DNA of 8,160 bases from Planctomycetota bacterium (GTDB lineage: Bacteria; Planctomycetota; Planctomycetia; Pirellulales; Pirellulaceae): assembly GCA_023430365.1 (NCBI GenBank), contig JAEZAS010000254.1:1-8160 (forward strand), written 5' to 3'. Shown here piece after piece: positions 1-5,998 of the stretch (its first letter is position 1; each line of letters begins with the position of its first letter). The position numbers were made by a program, and so were the translations under genes. The notes beneath the pieces were generated by a model, which was not told the DNA's origin, searched no databases, and was given only the letters and a program-made list of their open reading frames with translations.

Positions 1-693
1 GGTCAGGGCTTCGGCTCGAGCGAAGGCGTACCGCCCCTCGAGCCCCCAGTAGTGATCGAAATCCCAGCCGATGCGGGCCCCGAGGAAGACGGCGTTGTTC
101 TGTAGCACCTCGTTGCGTACCAGGTCGTCGTTGAAGATGCCGCCGACGAACAGGCCCAGGTACCAAGGGCGGTTCCGCCAGCTGGTGCCGATGAGCGGTT
201 CGCCCATGCCGGTGTGGCGGTATGGATCGTTGGGGTCGCTATGACCGAACCAGTGGACCGGCAGCAGACGAATGTCATGGATCCAGCCCCGCGCCCGACC
301 CGCCGGATGAGGGCCGGGCCAGTTTTCTTCCATGTCAGAGGGATAATCCCCGTATTCCTGCTGTTCCGGGTACCCGTACGGCATTTGCCGGCCGTCGCCG
401 AAGCTGCGGGGCACGACGGTCGGCTGCTGTGGCTGGGGCAAATCTTCCGTGGCCTGAACGAGTTGGATTCCCGGCTGAGCCGGTTCGTTCTGCCAGGCTT
501 CTGCGAGCTCGTGGAGCCGCTGGGATGGAGAGGGGGAGGAAGCGGCGTCGGAACGGATTGCGCTGGAGCGAGGTGCGGCGGATTTGCTCCGCAGCGGATT
601 CAGGGGCGTTACCTCGGCGCGCACGGCGAGCGGCAGGGCGGCTAGCGCAACCCAAATGGCGAAAATTCGCAGCACTCGCGCGGGTTCAGACAT
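1..693 (-). CDS. Exported outer-membrane beta-barrel-like protein, N-terminal part (runs off left edge)
   Basis: Open frame of 231 codons from an ATG at 693-691 to the left edge with no stop, so the C-terminus is missing. The start is supported by a GAGGA Shine-Dalgarno 5 nt upstream. Residues 1-26 form a classical Sec signal peptide: a short basic stretch (R6, R9), a hydrophobic core IFAIWVALAALPLAV, and a likely cleavage after ARA/AVRA. Residues 27-130 are low-complexity, rich in Pro, Gln, Ser and Ala, and look like a disordered linker. From about residue 135 the sequence becomes aromatic- and Gly-rich with alternating patterns (WYLGLFVGGIF at 177-187, FLGARIGWDFDHYWGLEGRYAFA at 203-225), as expected for the first strands of an outer-membrane beta-barrel of the OmpA/OmpW-like superfamily. 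The exact family and any ligand cannot be told from this half. It is divergent from phoU across 375 bp, but a link to phosphate is not shown. Confidence 0.75.
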   Translation of the reverse strand, partial: MSEPARVLRIFAIWVALAALPLAVRAEVTPLNPLRSKSAAPRSSAIRSDAASSPSPSQRLHELAEAWQNEPAQPGIQLVQATEDLPQPQQPTVVPRSFGDGRQMPYGYPEQQEYGDYPSDMEENWPGPHPAGRARGWIHDIRLLPVHWFGHSDPNDPYRHTGMGEPLIGTSWRNRPWYLGLFVGGIFNDDLVRNEVLQNNAVFLGARIGWDFDHYWGLEGRYAFARAEALT

Positions 694-1068
694 CCATGTC
701 CTCGAACGCGACCTGAGAAGAGGGCGGGATTATGGCGATGCACCCGAATTGGGGCAATAGAACTCGAAGGATTGCAGGCCCCGCTAGCTTTCGCCGCCGT
801 CACGGCTTCACACGATCTTCCCTTTTTCTTAATGTTGAAGGGTTAGCGTCAGAGGAAGAATTGGTAAGGCCGGTGTGAGAGCGGAGTTTTGCCAACTGCC
901 ATCGCTCGGGAAGTCTCTTGTCCCGAGCCGCTGCGGTTGCCCGAAGTCGCGCTGGCCCGGCTGCAGGCGCCCAAGTTTTCCCGCGACGCTCCGAAAGCAT
1001 GAGTGCAGCGGTCAACGGTTTGATCGCTGCCGCGCCGGACCATCAGGACACGCGGAAAGTCGGCCACG
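694..1068. other. Gene-free divergent spacer upstream of phoU
   Basis: This 375-bp gap separates the divergent outer-membrane-protein gene and phoU and should hold both promoters. Short open frames are present on both strands, but none has a ribosome site together with protein-like composition, so no gene is called. On the minus strand TTGCCC and TAATCC, 19 bp apart just upstream of the left gene, are a poor promoter candidate. No E. coli-like Pho box (repeated CTGTCAT) is visible. The only clear structure is the hairpin at 904-928. Confidence 0.6.
904..928. other. Perfect 8-bp hairpin in the phoU upstream spacer
   Basis: GCTCGGGA (904-911) and TCCCGAGC (921-928) form a perfect 8-bp inverted repeat around a 9-nt loop. 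No T-run follows on either side, so it is not a normal intrinsic terminator. It lies about 140 bp before phoU and could be a leader structure, a protein-binding palindrome, or chance in GC-rich DNA. Confidence 0.35.
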
Positions 1069-1749
1069 ATGAGCAAACACTTGCAGCGGGATATCGAGAG
1101 CCTCAATAGCGAACTGCTGAATATCTCGTCGATGGTCGAGCAGATGATCGATAAAGCGACGCTGGCTCTCAGCGAGCGCCGCTACGATCTGGCGGACGAA
1201 GTGGTGGCTTCGGACAGCTACGTCGACGAGCACGAAGTGCACGTCGAGGAAGAGTGCCTGAAGATGCTTGCCCTGCATCAGCCGGTGGCGGTTGACCTGC
1301 GACGGATCGCCACGGTGATGAAGGTGAACGGCGACCTGGAGCGAATCGCCGACCTGGCCGTGAGCATCGCCCAGCGGGCAAAGGCGATGGACGCCTTCCC
1401 GGCCTTCCCGATTCCCGAACAACTGCCGCGGATGGTGGTGATCGCGACGCAGATGGTCCGCGGCGTGATGGACGCGTTCGTGACGATGGATACCGTCGCA
1501 GCCCGGCGGATCATGGCGATGGATCGCGAGGTGGATCAGTTCAACTGCGACATCATCGAAGAACTGCAGAAGGTGATGCGTACCCGGGCCGAGCTGGTCG
1601 AGCCGGCGCTGCACTGCTTCTCGGCAGTGCGGCACATCGAGCGGATCGCCGACCACGCGACCAACATTGCGGAAGACGTCGTGTATCTGGTCGAAGGGGA
1701 CATTGTCCGTCACCAGCACGACAAGAAGTTTACGGAAACCGCGGGTTAA
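1069..1749 (+). CDS. phoU: Phosphate-signalling protein PhoU
   Basis: A 226-residue, all-helical protein of normal PhoU length (about 220-240). It has two tandem three-helix PhoU domains, roughly residues 10-105 and 118-212. Each carries the family's acidic metal-binding signatures: D49-x3-D53 and E91-R-I-A-D95 in the first, D152-x3-D156 and E191-R-I-A-D195-HATNIAED in the second. PhoU proteins sit at the inner membrane face, where they couple the PstSCAB phosphate transporter to the PhoR kinase and hold the Pho regulon off when phosphate is plentiful. The ATG at 1069 follows a weak GGAAAG and is where homology begins (SKHLQRDIESLN). The response-regulator gene starts 8 nt after its TAA, so the two are almost certainly one transcript. 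No pst genes lie immediately upstream. Confidence 0.95.
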   Translation: MSKHLQRDIESLNSELLNISSMVEQMIDKATLALSERRYDLADEVVASDSYVDEHEVHVEEECLKMLALHQPVAVDLRRIATVMKVNGDLERIADLAVSIAQRAKAMDAFPAFPIPEQLPRMVVIATQMVRGVMDAFVTMDTVAARRIMAMDREVDQFNCDIIEELQKVMRTRAELVEPALHCFSAVRHIERIADHATNIAEDVVYLVEGDIVRHQHDKKFTETAG

Positions 1750-1757
1750 CCTATCCG

Positions 1758-2486
1758 ATGGCGAAAACGAAGATCCTGGTGATTGAAGACGACCGTTCGC
1801 TCGCCGAAGTGCTGTCGTACAACTTGAAACAGGCTGGCTACGACGTGCTCGTGGCCACCGACGGCCAGGATGGCTTGCTGCAAGCACAGATCAAATCGCC
1901 CGACATCGTGGTGCTCGACCTGATGCTGCCCGTCGTGGACGGCCTCGACGTCTGTCGCCGGCTGCGTGCCGACGCCTCGACCCGCGACATTCTGATTGTC
2001 ATGCTCACCGCCAAGGCCGAGGAGAGCGACGAGATCGTCGGTTTCTCGCTGGGGGCGGACGACTACGTGACCAAGCCGTTCAGCGTGAAAGTGCTGCTGG
2101 AACGGATCAAGGCGCTCCGGCGGCGACGCTCGGGGGATACGGTTTCGACCGACGAAGTGACGACGCGACTCGGCGTGACAGTCGATCGTCGGCGGCATCA
2201 GGCGGCCGCCGACGGCAAGCCGTTGCAACTGACGCGGAGCGAGTTTCGCCTGCTCGACACCCTCATCCGCCAGCCGGGGCGGGTGTTTCACCGCGCTGAA
2301 CTCATCGACGCGGCGCTCGGCGAAGACACGATGGTGATGGAGCGCACGATCGACGTGCACATCCGGGCCCTGCGACGGAAACTGGGAGCCCACTGCGAGG
2401 TGATCGAGACGGTCCGGGGCGTCGGCTACCGCTACCGCGACCTGGAGCCGATCGGCGAATCTGCCAACTACGAAAACGACGAATGA
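1758..2486 (+). CDS. phoB: PhoB/OmpR-family DNA-binding response regulator
   Basis: A 242-residue two-domain regulator. The receiver domain (about residues 4-120) has the acidic pocket E10/D11/D12, phosphoacceptor D54 in VVLDLMLP, switch T84 in MLTAK, and K106 in DDYVTKPF. A short linker RRRRSG leads to an OmpR/PhoB winged-helix domain (about 132-232) with the typical LTRSEFRLLDTLI, recognition-helix VMERTIDVHIRALRRKLG and C-terminal wing IETVRGVGYRY. The gene is 8 nt behind phoU with no clear Shine-Dalgarno in the gap, which suggests translational coupling. The context makes PhoB the best name, meaning an activator of phosphate-starvation genes after phosphorylation by PhoR. No kinase gene is beside it; the next gene is on the opposite strand. 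Membership of the PhoB/OmpR family is near certain; its identity as PhoB rests on the phoU linkage. Confidence 0.92.
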   Translation: MAKTKILVIEDDRSLAEVLSYNLKQAGYDVLVATDGQDGLLQAQIKSPDIVVLDLMLPVVDGLDVCRRLRADASTRDILIVMLTAKAEESDEIVGFSLGADDYVTKPFSVKVLLERIKALRRRRSGDTVSTDEVTTRLGVTVDRRRHQAAADGKPLQLTRSEFRLLDTLIRQPGRVFHRAELIDAALGEDTMVMERTIDVHIRALRRKLGAHCEVIETVRGVGYRYRDLEPIGESANYENDE

Positions 2487-2548
2487 CGAGGGGGGCGAAG
2501 CGACCAGGTTTGGTCATTGGTGCTTCGTCATTTATCGCTCTCGTCATT
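2482..2548. terminator. Nested palindrome between convergent genes, likely bidirectional terminator
   Basis: Outer arms AATGACGAG (2482-2490) and CTCGTCATT (2540-2548) are a perfect 9-bp inverted repeat. Inside lie CGAAGC (2496-2501) with GCTTCG (2522-2527), and GACCA (2502-2506) with TGGTC (2511-2515) around the loop GGTT, with a 6-nt bulge ATTGGT. The structure fills the gap between the phoB-like gene and aroH. The TGA stop of each gene lies inside an outer arm. On the plus strand TTTCTCCTTTTT follows the outer arm, which gives a T-rich tail. This arrangement fits a shared terminator for converging transcripts, although stem interruptions make it non-canonical. Confidence 0.5.
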
Positions 2549-2978
2549 TCTCCTTTTTGTAGTGCGCTACCTGATCGGCGATCCAGCGTTCTAGCTCGTC
2601 GAAGTCGACTGGCGGCAGCTTCGAGAGATCGGGCCGCAGTCGCACCGCGTCTTTCGTGTAGACGTGATGGATTTCGTTCTGCGCTTTGGTCGTGTTCCAG
2701 TGCACCAGTATGCGGACGCACCGCCGGAGCGACCCCGGTACGTCGACCTCGTACGTGCAGAGCAGGGGCACTTCCAGCCAGCCGAGTTGCCGGGCCGCCA
2801 GGGCGGGAAATTCGGCATCGAGGTCGCGCGTCAGGCTGAAAATGATGCTCCCAACGTCTTCGGCCTGGATGCCGTTCACACGGATCATCAGCCCGAGGAG
2901 TTGCCGGGTGGCGGAGAGGATATCGTCCGAGGTGTTGCTATCAACGGTGGTGGCGCCACGAACGCCGCGACAGTGCAT
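2544..2978 (-). CDS. aroH: Monofunctional chorismate mutase, AroH type
   Basis: A 144-residue protein that matches the B. subtilis AroH fold class (about 127 residues), a trimeric pseudo-alpha/beta-barrel enzyme converting chorismate to prephenate for Phe and Tyr synthesis in the cytoplasm. Family landmarks are present: R7 in CRGVRGATTV, C74 and E77 in VPLLCTYEVDV, R89 in RRCVRILV, and Y107 in IHHVYTKDAVRLRPDLS. These correspond to the known catalytic Arg7, Cys75, Glu78, Arg90 and Tyr108, one residue shifted by a gap near GW. About 20 extra C-terminal residues (FDELERWIADQVAHYKKEK) form a charged helix beyond the usual end. The frame is open further upstream (ATGs at 3062 and 3221), but homology begins at the ATG at 2978, and the upstream part looks non-coding. 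No strong Shine-Dalgarno precedes this start. It stands alone, away from other aro genes. Confidence 0.92.
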   Translation of the reverse strand: MHCRGVRGATTVDSNTSDDILSATRQLLGLMIRVNGIQAEDVGSIIFSLTRDLDAEFPALAARQLGWLEVPLLCTYEVDVPGSLRRCVRILVHWNTTKAQNEIHHVYTKDAVRLRPDLSKLPPVDFDELERWIADQVAHYKKEK

Positions 2979-3219
2979 CGCTGTTGTCTTCTTGAAGTCA
3001 GAAAGAGGAGATGGTTCAGCCGTCTTAAGATAGCCTTTTTTCCCGCCACCGTGGCCAGCCATTTTGTCGTTTTTTGCTGGGAGTCGAACCGAAACGCGAT
3101 TCGGGCCGGCCTGAGTTCGGCTGGGCACGCGCAGATGCGGCCGAACCTGGACAGGGTTAAGCTGGTCGTTCTTCCTGGGCGGAATGGGTGGCAACCACGA
3201 TGAAGGCGAGAGGTGGCCC

Positions 3220-4485
3220 ATGGCAAAAGTAGTGGATGAGCGGGTGCGCGCGTTTCATCAGGTGGTGGAAACCGGCTCCCTCGAGGAGCTGCAAACGGCT
3301 TTGGCGGCAGGGGCCGACGTGAATGCGCCGGGGCACTGCGGGGCGACGGCCCTGATGGTGGCGATCCACGCCCAGGACTTGGACAAGATCAAGCTGCTGC
3401 TCGAGATTGGCGCCGACCCGGAATTGACCGACGACTTCAACCACACGGCCTTGCGAGCGGCGGTTCAGTGCGATTTTGTCGAAGCCGTGCGCCTGCTTCT
3501 CAATCTGGGCGTCGATCATGGCTACTCGCCGAAATATCCCCTGAAGCAGGTCGACTATGACTTCCCCTGGACGCCAACTCCCCTGCCGGAGGAGATGCGA
3601 GACTTCTGGACGGAGGAGGAGTGGTTGCAGTCGCAGCGTGAGAGCTACGAATCGATCCGCCAGTTGGGCCTGAATCCGACGGTGGAACCGATGATCAAGG
3701 ACGTCGTAGGCGTCGAGGTGCTCCGCCTGTTTCTGGAGGCAGGGGATGATCTGAATTTGGCCTCCAACGACATGAAACGGGCCTTGGTGGGCCTGGGAAC
3801 GGCCGAGTCGCTCGAGTGCTCTGCAGCCGACTATCGCCGACACAAAACGCGGCGATTTGGCGCCCGGAATCCCGAGCGGATGGACAATCCCTTCTGGCGA
3901 GCGATGATCAAAACCGGCGGCAGCGCGTACTCGGCCCGCGATTGTTTTGGCGACACCGACTCGATCGGCGCGGAGGCGGTCTGGTGCTTCGATCGGTTCG
4001 GCTCGTCGTTGACGCCGCTGCCCGATGGCCGCTTTGTGCAGATCGCCGGCGAGCACGAGGACTATTACGATCCCGACTTCTGCATCTACAACGATGTCGT
4101 CATCCACGACGGCCGCGGAGATTTCGAGATCTACGGCTATCCGGCCGAGGTGTTTCCACCGACCGATTTTCATTCGGCGACACTCGTCGGCGAGTGGATC
4201 TACATCGTCGGCTCGCTCGGCTACGCCGACCAGCGATGCTCGGGACAGACGCCCGTGTATCGGTTGCGCGTCGATTCCTGGGAAATCGAGCCCGTTGCCA
4301 CGGCCGGCGAAATGCCTGGATGGATCCACAGGCATCGGACGCAGTGGATTCCCGAGCGCAACGCTCTGCGGGTGACCGGCGGGACGCTGCACCAGCTCGA
4401 CTCCGAGGGGGAATCCGAACTGGTCGAAAATGAGAGTCCGTTCGAGCTGGACCTGCGGACGCTGCGGTGGCGCCGGCTGACATGA
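3220..4485 (+). CDS. Ankyrin-repeat protein with Kelch-like C-terminal half
   Basis: A 421-residue soluble protein with no signal peptide or membrane segment. Residues about 10-100 hold three ankyrin-type units, seen from the helix-turn-helix and GADVN/GADPE/GVD turns (LEELQTALAAGADVN, LDKIKLLLEIGADPE, VEAVRLLLNLGVD). A fourth degenerate unit lies near 162-184 (VEVLRLFLEAGDDLN). After a linker of about 190-245 (with RFGARNPERMDNPFW), residues 265-421 look like Kelch or beta-propeller blades: FHSATLVGEWIYIVGSLGY, PVYRLRVDSWEIEPV, AGEMPGWIHRHRTQW, LRVTGGTLHQLD. This half seems too short for a whole propeller. Both modules usually mediate protein-protein contacts; no catalytic motif is seen and the function is unknown. 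The ATG at 3220 is chosen because GAGAGG lies 6 nt upstream; an in-frame ATG at 3184 would add 12 residues of poor composition. The gene appears to be transcribed alone. Confidence 0.85.
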   Translation: MAKVVDERVRAFHQVVETGSLEELQTALAAGADVNAPGHCGATALMVAIHAQDLDKIKLLLEIGADPELTDDFNHTALRAAVQCDFVEAVRLLLNLGVDHGYSPKYPLKQVDYDFPWTPTPLPEEMRDFWTEEEWLQSQRESYESIRQLGLNPTVEPMIKDVVGVEVLRLFLEAGDDLNLASNDMKRALVGLGTAESLECSAADYRRHKTRRFGARNPERMDNPFWRAMIKTGGSAYSARDCFGDTDSIGAEAVWCFDRFGSSLTPLPDGRFVQIAGEHEDYYDPDFCIYNDVVIHDGRGDFEIYGYPAEVFPPTDFHSATLVGEWIYIVGSLGYADQRCSGQTPVYRLRVDSWEIEPVATAGEMPGWIHRHRTQWIPERNALRVTGGTLHQLDSEGESELVENESPFELDLRTLRWRRLT

Positions 4486-4528
4486 GCCGCAGGACCTCCG
4501 GCGACTTGCGGCTCGGCTGCTCTTGTTT
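4484..4528 (+). terminator. Candidate terminator overlapping the ankyrin-Kelch stop codon
   Basis: GAGCCGCA (4484-4491) and TGCGGCTC (4507-4514) pair perfectly, and the stem extends inward by a G-T and a G-C pair to 10 bp around an 11-nt loop. A moderately T-rich stretch (CTCTTGTTT) follows up to 4528. The stem begins inside the TGA stop. It would separate the ankyrin-Kelch transcript from ychF. The T-run is interrupted and begins several bases after the stem, so strength is uncertain. Confidence 0.45.
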
Positions 4529-4553
4529 AAGAGTGGCTGCCGCGGCGGGGGCA

Positions 4554-4582
4554 TTTTGGGGGATGCACTTCGCCGGTACACT
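4554..4582 (+). promoter_or_regulatory. Possible sigma-70-type promoter for ychF
   Basis: TACACT (4577-4582) matches four of six TATAAT positions and is preceded by GG. TTTTGG (4554-4559) is a weak -35 candidate at 17-bp spacing. Transcription would begin near 4589, after the preceding terminator candidate and just before the foldable leader. The -35 box is poor, so this is only suggestive. Confidence 0.25.
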
Positions 4583-4603
4583 GAGGGATTCCGTTTGGGA
4601 AAC

Positions 4604-4656
4604 TCAGCTCCCCGATCCGCAAGCGTCCCGAGTAGGCGTCGCTCGGACGGAGCTGA
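4604..4656 (+). other. Foldable 5' leader of ychF
   Basis: TCAGCTCC (4604-4611) pairs perfectly with GGAGCTGA (4649-4656). Inside, GTCC plus GAG (4625-4632, one bulged C) pairs with CTC plus GGAC (4642-4648). The element ends 39 nt before the ychF start and does not cover its ribosome-binding region. It matches no riboswitch class that I recognise. Confidence 0.3.
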
Positions 4657-4695
4657 ATCTTTGCAACCCCTTTGGCGGTAAGGTATTAGCGGCAC

Positions 4696-5787
4696 ATGGA
4701 AGCCGGAATTGTTGGTTTGCCGAATGTCGGCAAGAGCACGCTGTTCAACGCCCTGACCAGCTCCAAAGCCGCGCAGAGCGCGAATTATCCGTTCTGCACC
4801 ATCGAGCCGAACGAGGGCATTGTCAGCGTTCCGGACGATCGGCTGACGCGGATTACCAAGTACATCGTTCCCAAGAAGATCGTGCCGACCGCCCTGAAGC
4901 TGGTCGACATCGCGGGCATCGTGAAGGGAGCGAGCGAAGGGCAGGGGCTGGGCAACAAGTTTCTCAGCCACATTCGCCAGGTCGACGCGATTTTGCAGGT
5001 CGTTCGCTGCTTCGAAGACCCCGATGTGATTCACGTCTCGGGCGAAGTGAATCCGCTCGCCGATATCGAGATCATCGAGCTGGAACTGATGCTGGCCGAC
5101 GCCGAGCAGCTCAAGGCGAGCCTCGCCAAGGCGGAGCGAACCGCGAAGAGCGGCGACAAGGAAGCCAAAATCCGCGTCGAAGTCATTCGCAAGTGCCTCG
5201 ATCACCTGACCACCGACCAGCCGCTGCGGAAAATGCAGCTCGACGAGAATGAAGCCAAGGCGGTCGCCAGCTTCGGCCTGATGTCGGCCAAGCCGGTGCT
5301 CTACATCGCCAACGTGGACGAAAACGACCTGCAGGGCGAAGGCCCGCGCGTGCAGCAGCTCCGCGAGTTTGCCGCGAAGATCGGCGCTTCGGTGGTGCCC
5401 GTGTGTGCGAAGCTCGAGGCGGAAATCGCCGAGCTGGAAGAGCCCGACCGCACCGAAATGCTGAACTCCGTCGGCCTCACGGAGCCGGCCTTGGCCGTCT
5501 GTGCCCGAGAAGCGTACCGCGTGCTCGGTCTGCAAAGTTACTTCACCGCTGGCGAGCAGGAAGTTCGGGCCTGGCCGATTCCTGTGGGAGCGACCGCGCC
5601 ACAGGCGGCGGGAGTGATTCACACGGACTTCGAAAAGGGCTTCATTCGGGCAGAAATCTATTCGCTCGAAGACCTGGAGAAGTACGGCAGCGAAAAAGAG
5701 ATTCGCGCGGCGGGCAAGCTGCGCGTCGAGGGCAAGAGCTACGTGATGCAGGACGGCGATATCTGCCACTTCCTGTTCAACAAGTAG
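4696..5787 (+). CDS. ychF: Ribosome-associated ATPase YchF (OLA1 family)
   Basis: A 363-residue protein of exactly normal YchF length (E. coli, 363). It is an Obg-related P-loop NTPase with G1 GLPNVGKST (7-15), the YchF signature NYPFCTIEPNEG (30-41), G3 DIAGIVKGAS (71-80), and NVDE (206-209) in place of the GTPase NKxD, which explains the family's preference for ATP. The conserved histidine in VIHVSG (H113) corresponds to the catalytic His114 of E. coli. A helical coiled-coil insertion spans about 130-195, and a C-terminal TGS domain about 280-363 (SYFTAGEQEVRAWPI to GDICHFLFNK). YchF binds 70S ribosomes and is linked to translation and oxidative-stress control. The start is the ATG at 4696, immediately before the P-loop strand; only a distant AAGG acts as ribosome site. 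It stands alone here; in many bacteria it is next to pth, which is not seen. Confidence 0.97.
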   Translation: MEAGIVGLPNVGKSTLFNALTSSKAAQSANYPFCTIEPNEGIVSVPDDRLTRITKYIVPKKIVPTALKLVDIAGIVKGASEGQGLGNKFLSHIRQVDAILQVVRCFEDPDVIHVSGEVNPLADIEIIELELMLADAEQLKASLAKAERTAKSGDKEAKIRVEVIRKCLDHLTTDQPLRKMQLDENEAKAVASFGLMSAKPVLYIANVDENDLQGEGPRVQQLREFAAKIGASVVPVCAKLEAEIAELEEPDRTEMLNSVGLTEPALAVCAREAYRVLGLQSYFTAGEQEVRAWPIPVGATAPQAAGVIHTDFEKGFIRAEIYSLEDLEKYGSEKEIRAAGKLRVEGKSYVMQDGDICHFLFNK

Positions 5788-5897
5788 TTCGGCGGTTCAA
5801 CCATCAGCCGGCGGATCACACCCGCCGGAAGCCATGCGTGAGGAGCGTGCTACGCAACGGGGGCTGGTGGATGGCTGGCTTCACTCGCAGGGCGGGC

Positions 5898-5930
5898 CCG
5901 GAGGCAGGTTGGCCTCCGGCTGCTTTCTTT
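5898..5930 (+). terminator. Intrinsic terminator candidate downstream of ychF
   Basis: An 8-bp perfect GC-rich stem CCGGAGGC/GCCTCCGG with a 6-nt loop is followed directly by CTGCTTTCTTT. It lies 110 nt after the ychF stop and has the correct polarity for ychF transcription. Confidence 0.6.
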
Positions 5931-5958
5931 GAGCATGGCGAGTCTTCGTGCGGGATCT

Positions 5959-5987
5959 CCGGAGCGTGTTACGCTCCGGCTGTTTTG
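5959..5987 (+). terminator. Second intrinsic terminator candidate, ychF/DUF1501 convergence
   Basis: A 9-bp perfect stem CCGGAGCGT/ACGCTCCGG with a 3-nt loop is followed by CTGTTTTG on the plus strand. It could back up the preceding terminator for ychF. On the minus strand the hairpin also lies just after the DUF1501 stop, but there no T-run follows, so termination in that direction is less certain. Confidence 0.6.
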
Positions 5988-5998
5988 TGCGAAGGTTT

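Larger units (their letters stand above)
5788..5998. repeat. Convergent spacer with four GC-rich palindromes
   Basis: Between the ychF and DUF1501 stops lie four inverted repeats: CCGGCGG/CCGCCGG (5808-5828, 7-nt loop), TGCGT/ACGCA (5835-5856) enclosed by GAAGCCA/TGGCTTC (5828-5882), CCGGAGGC/GCCTCCGG (5898-5919) and CCGGAGCGT/ACGCTCCGG (5959-5979). The second and fourth share GGAGCGTG(C/T)TACGC, 13 of 14 bases identical (5842-5855 and 5961-5974). The third and fourth share the frame CCGGAG...CTCCGGCTG(C/T)TTT. The similarity suggests related, REP-like units rather than four independent hairpins. No protein-coding frame in this spacer is convincing. Confidence 0.55.

Noticed and set aside
694..1068. 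Search for a Pho box upstream of phoU
   Set aside because: No pair of CTGTCAT-like direct repeats at 11-bp spacing could be found, although planctomycete PhoB sites may differ from the E. coli consensus.
875..1109. Short open frames just before and overlapping the phoU start
   Set aside because: They are 63-85 codons, Arg/Ala-rich and out of frame with phoU, with no ribosome site or recognisable motif.
1012..2393. Long minus-strand open frames (1012-1887 and 1746-2393) opposite phoU and phoB
   Set aside because: They show the same antisense composition rich in His, Arg and Val, have no recognisable domain, and both plus-strand genes are unambiguous.
3076..3090. GCTGGGAGTCGAACC, which resembles the complement of a tRNA T-arm
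   Set aside because: Read on the minus strand, the GGTTCGACTCC loop has only two pairing stem bases on each side, and no acceptor, D or anticodon arm can be built around it.
2664..3203. Plus-strand open frame of 179 codons over aroH
   Set aside because: It is antisense to aroH, whose catalytic residues are all present; the plus-strand translation shows no family features.
2979..3221. Upstream in-frame starts for aroH (ATGs at 3062 and 3221)
   Set aside because: AroH homology begins at the ATG at 2978. The extension is low-quality sequence, lacks a ribosome site, and from 3221 would run into the start region of the divergent gene.
3157..5769. 870-codon open frame on the minus strand across the ankyrin-Kelch and ychF genes
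   Set aside because: It lies opposite two well-supported genes and crosses their spacer. Its His/Arg/Leu/Asp/Val-heavy composition is what high third-position GC gives on the antisense strand, and no family motif is seen.
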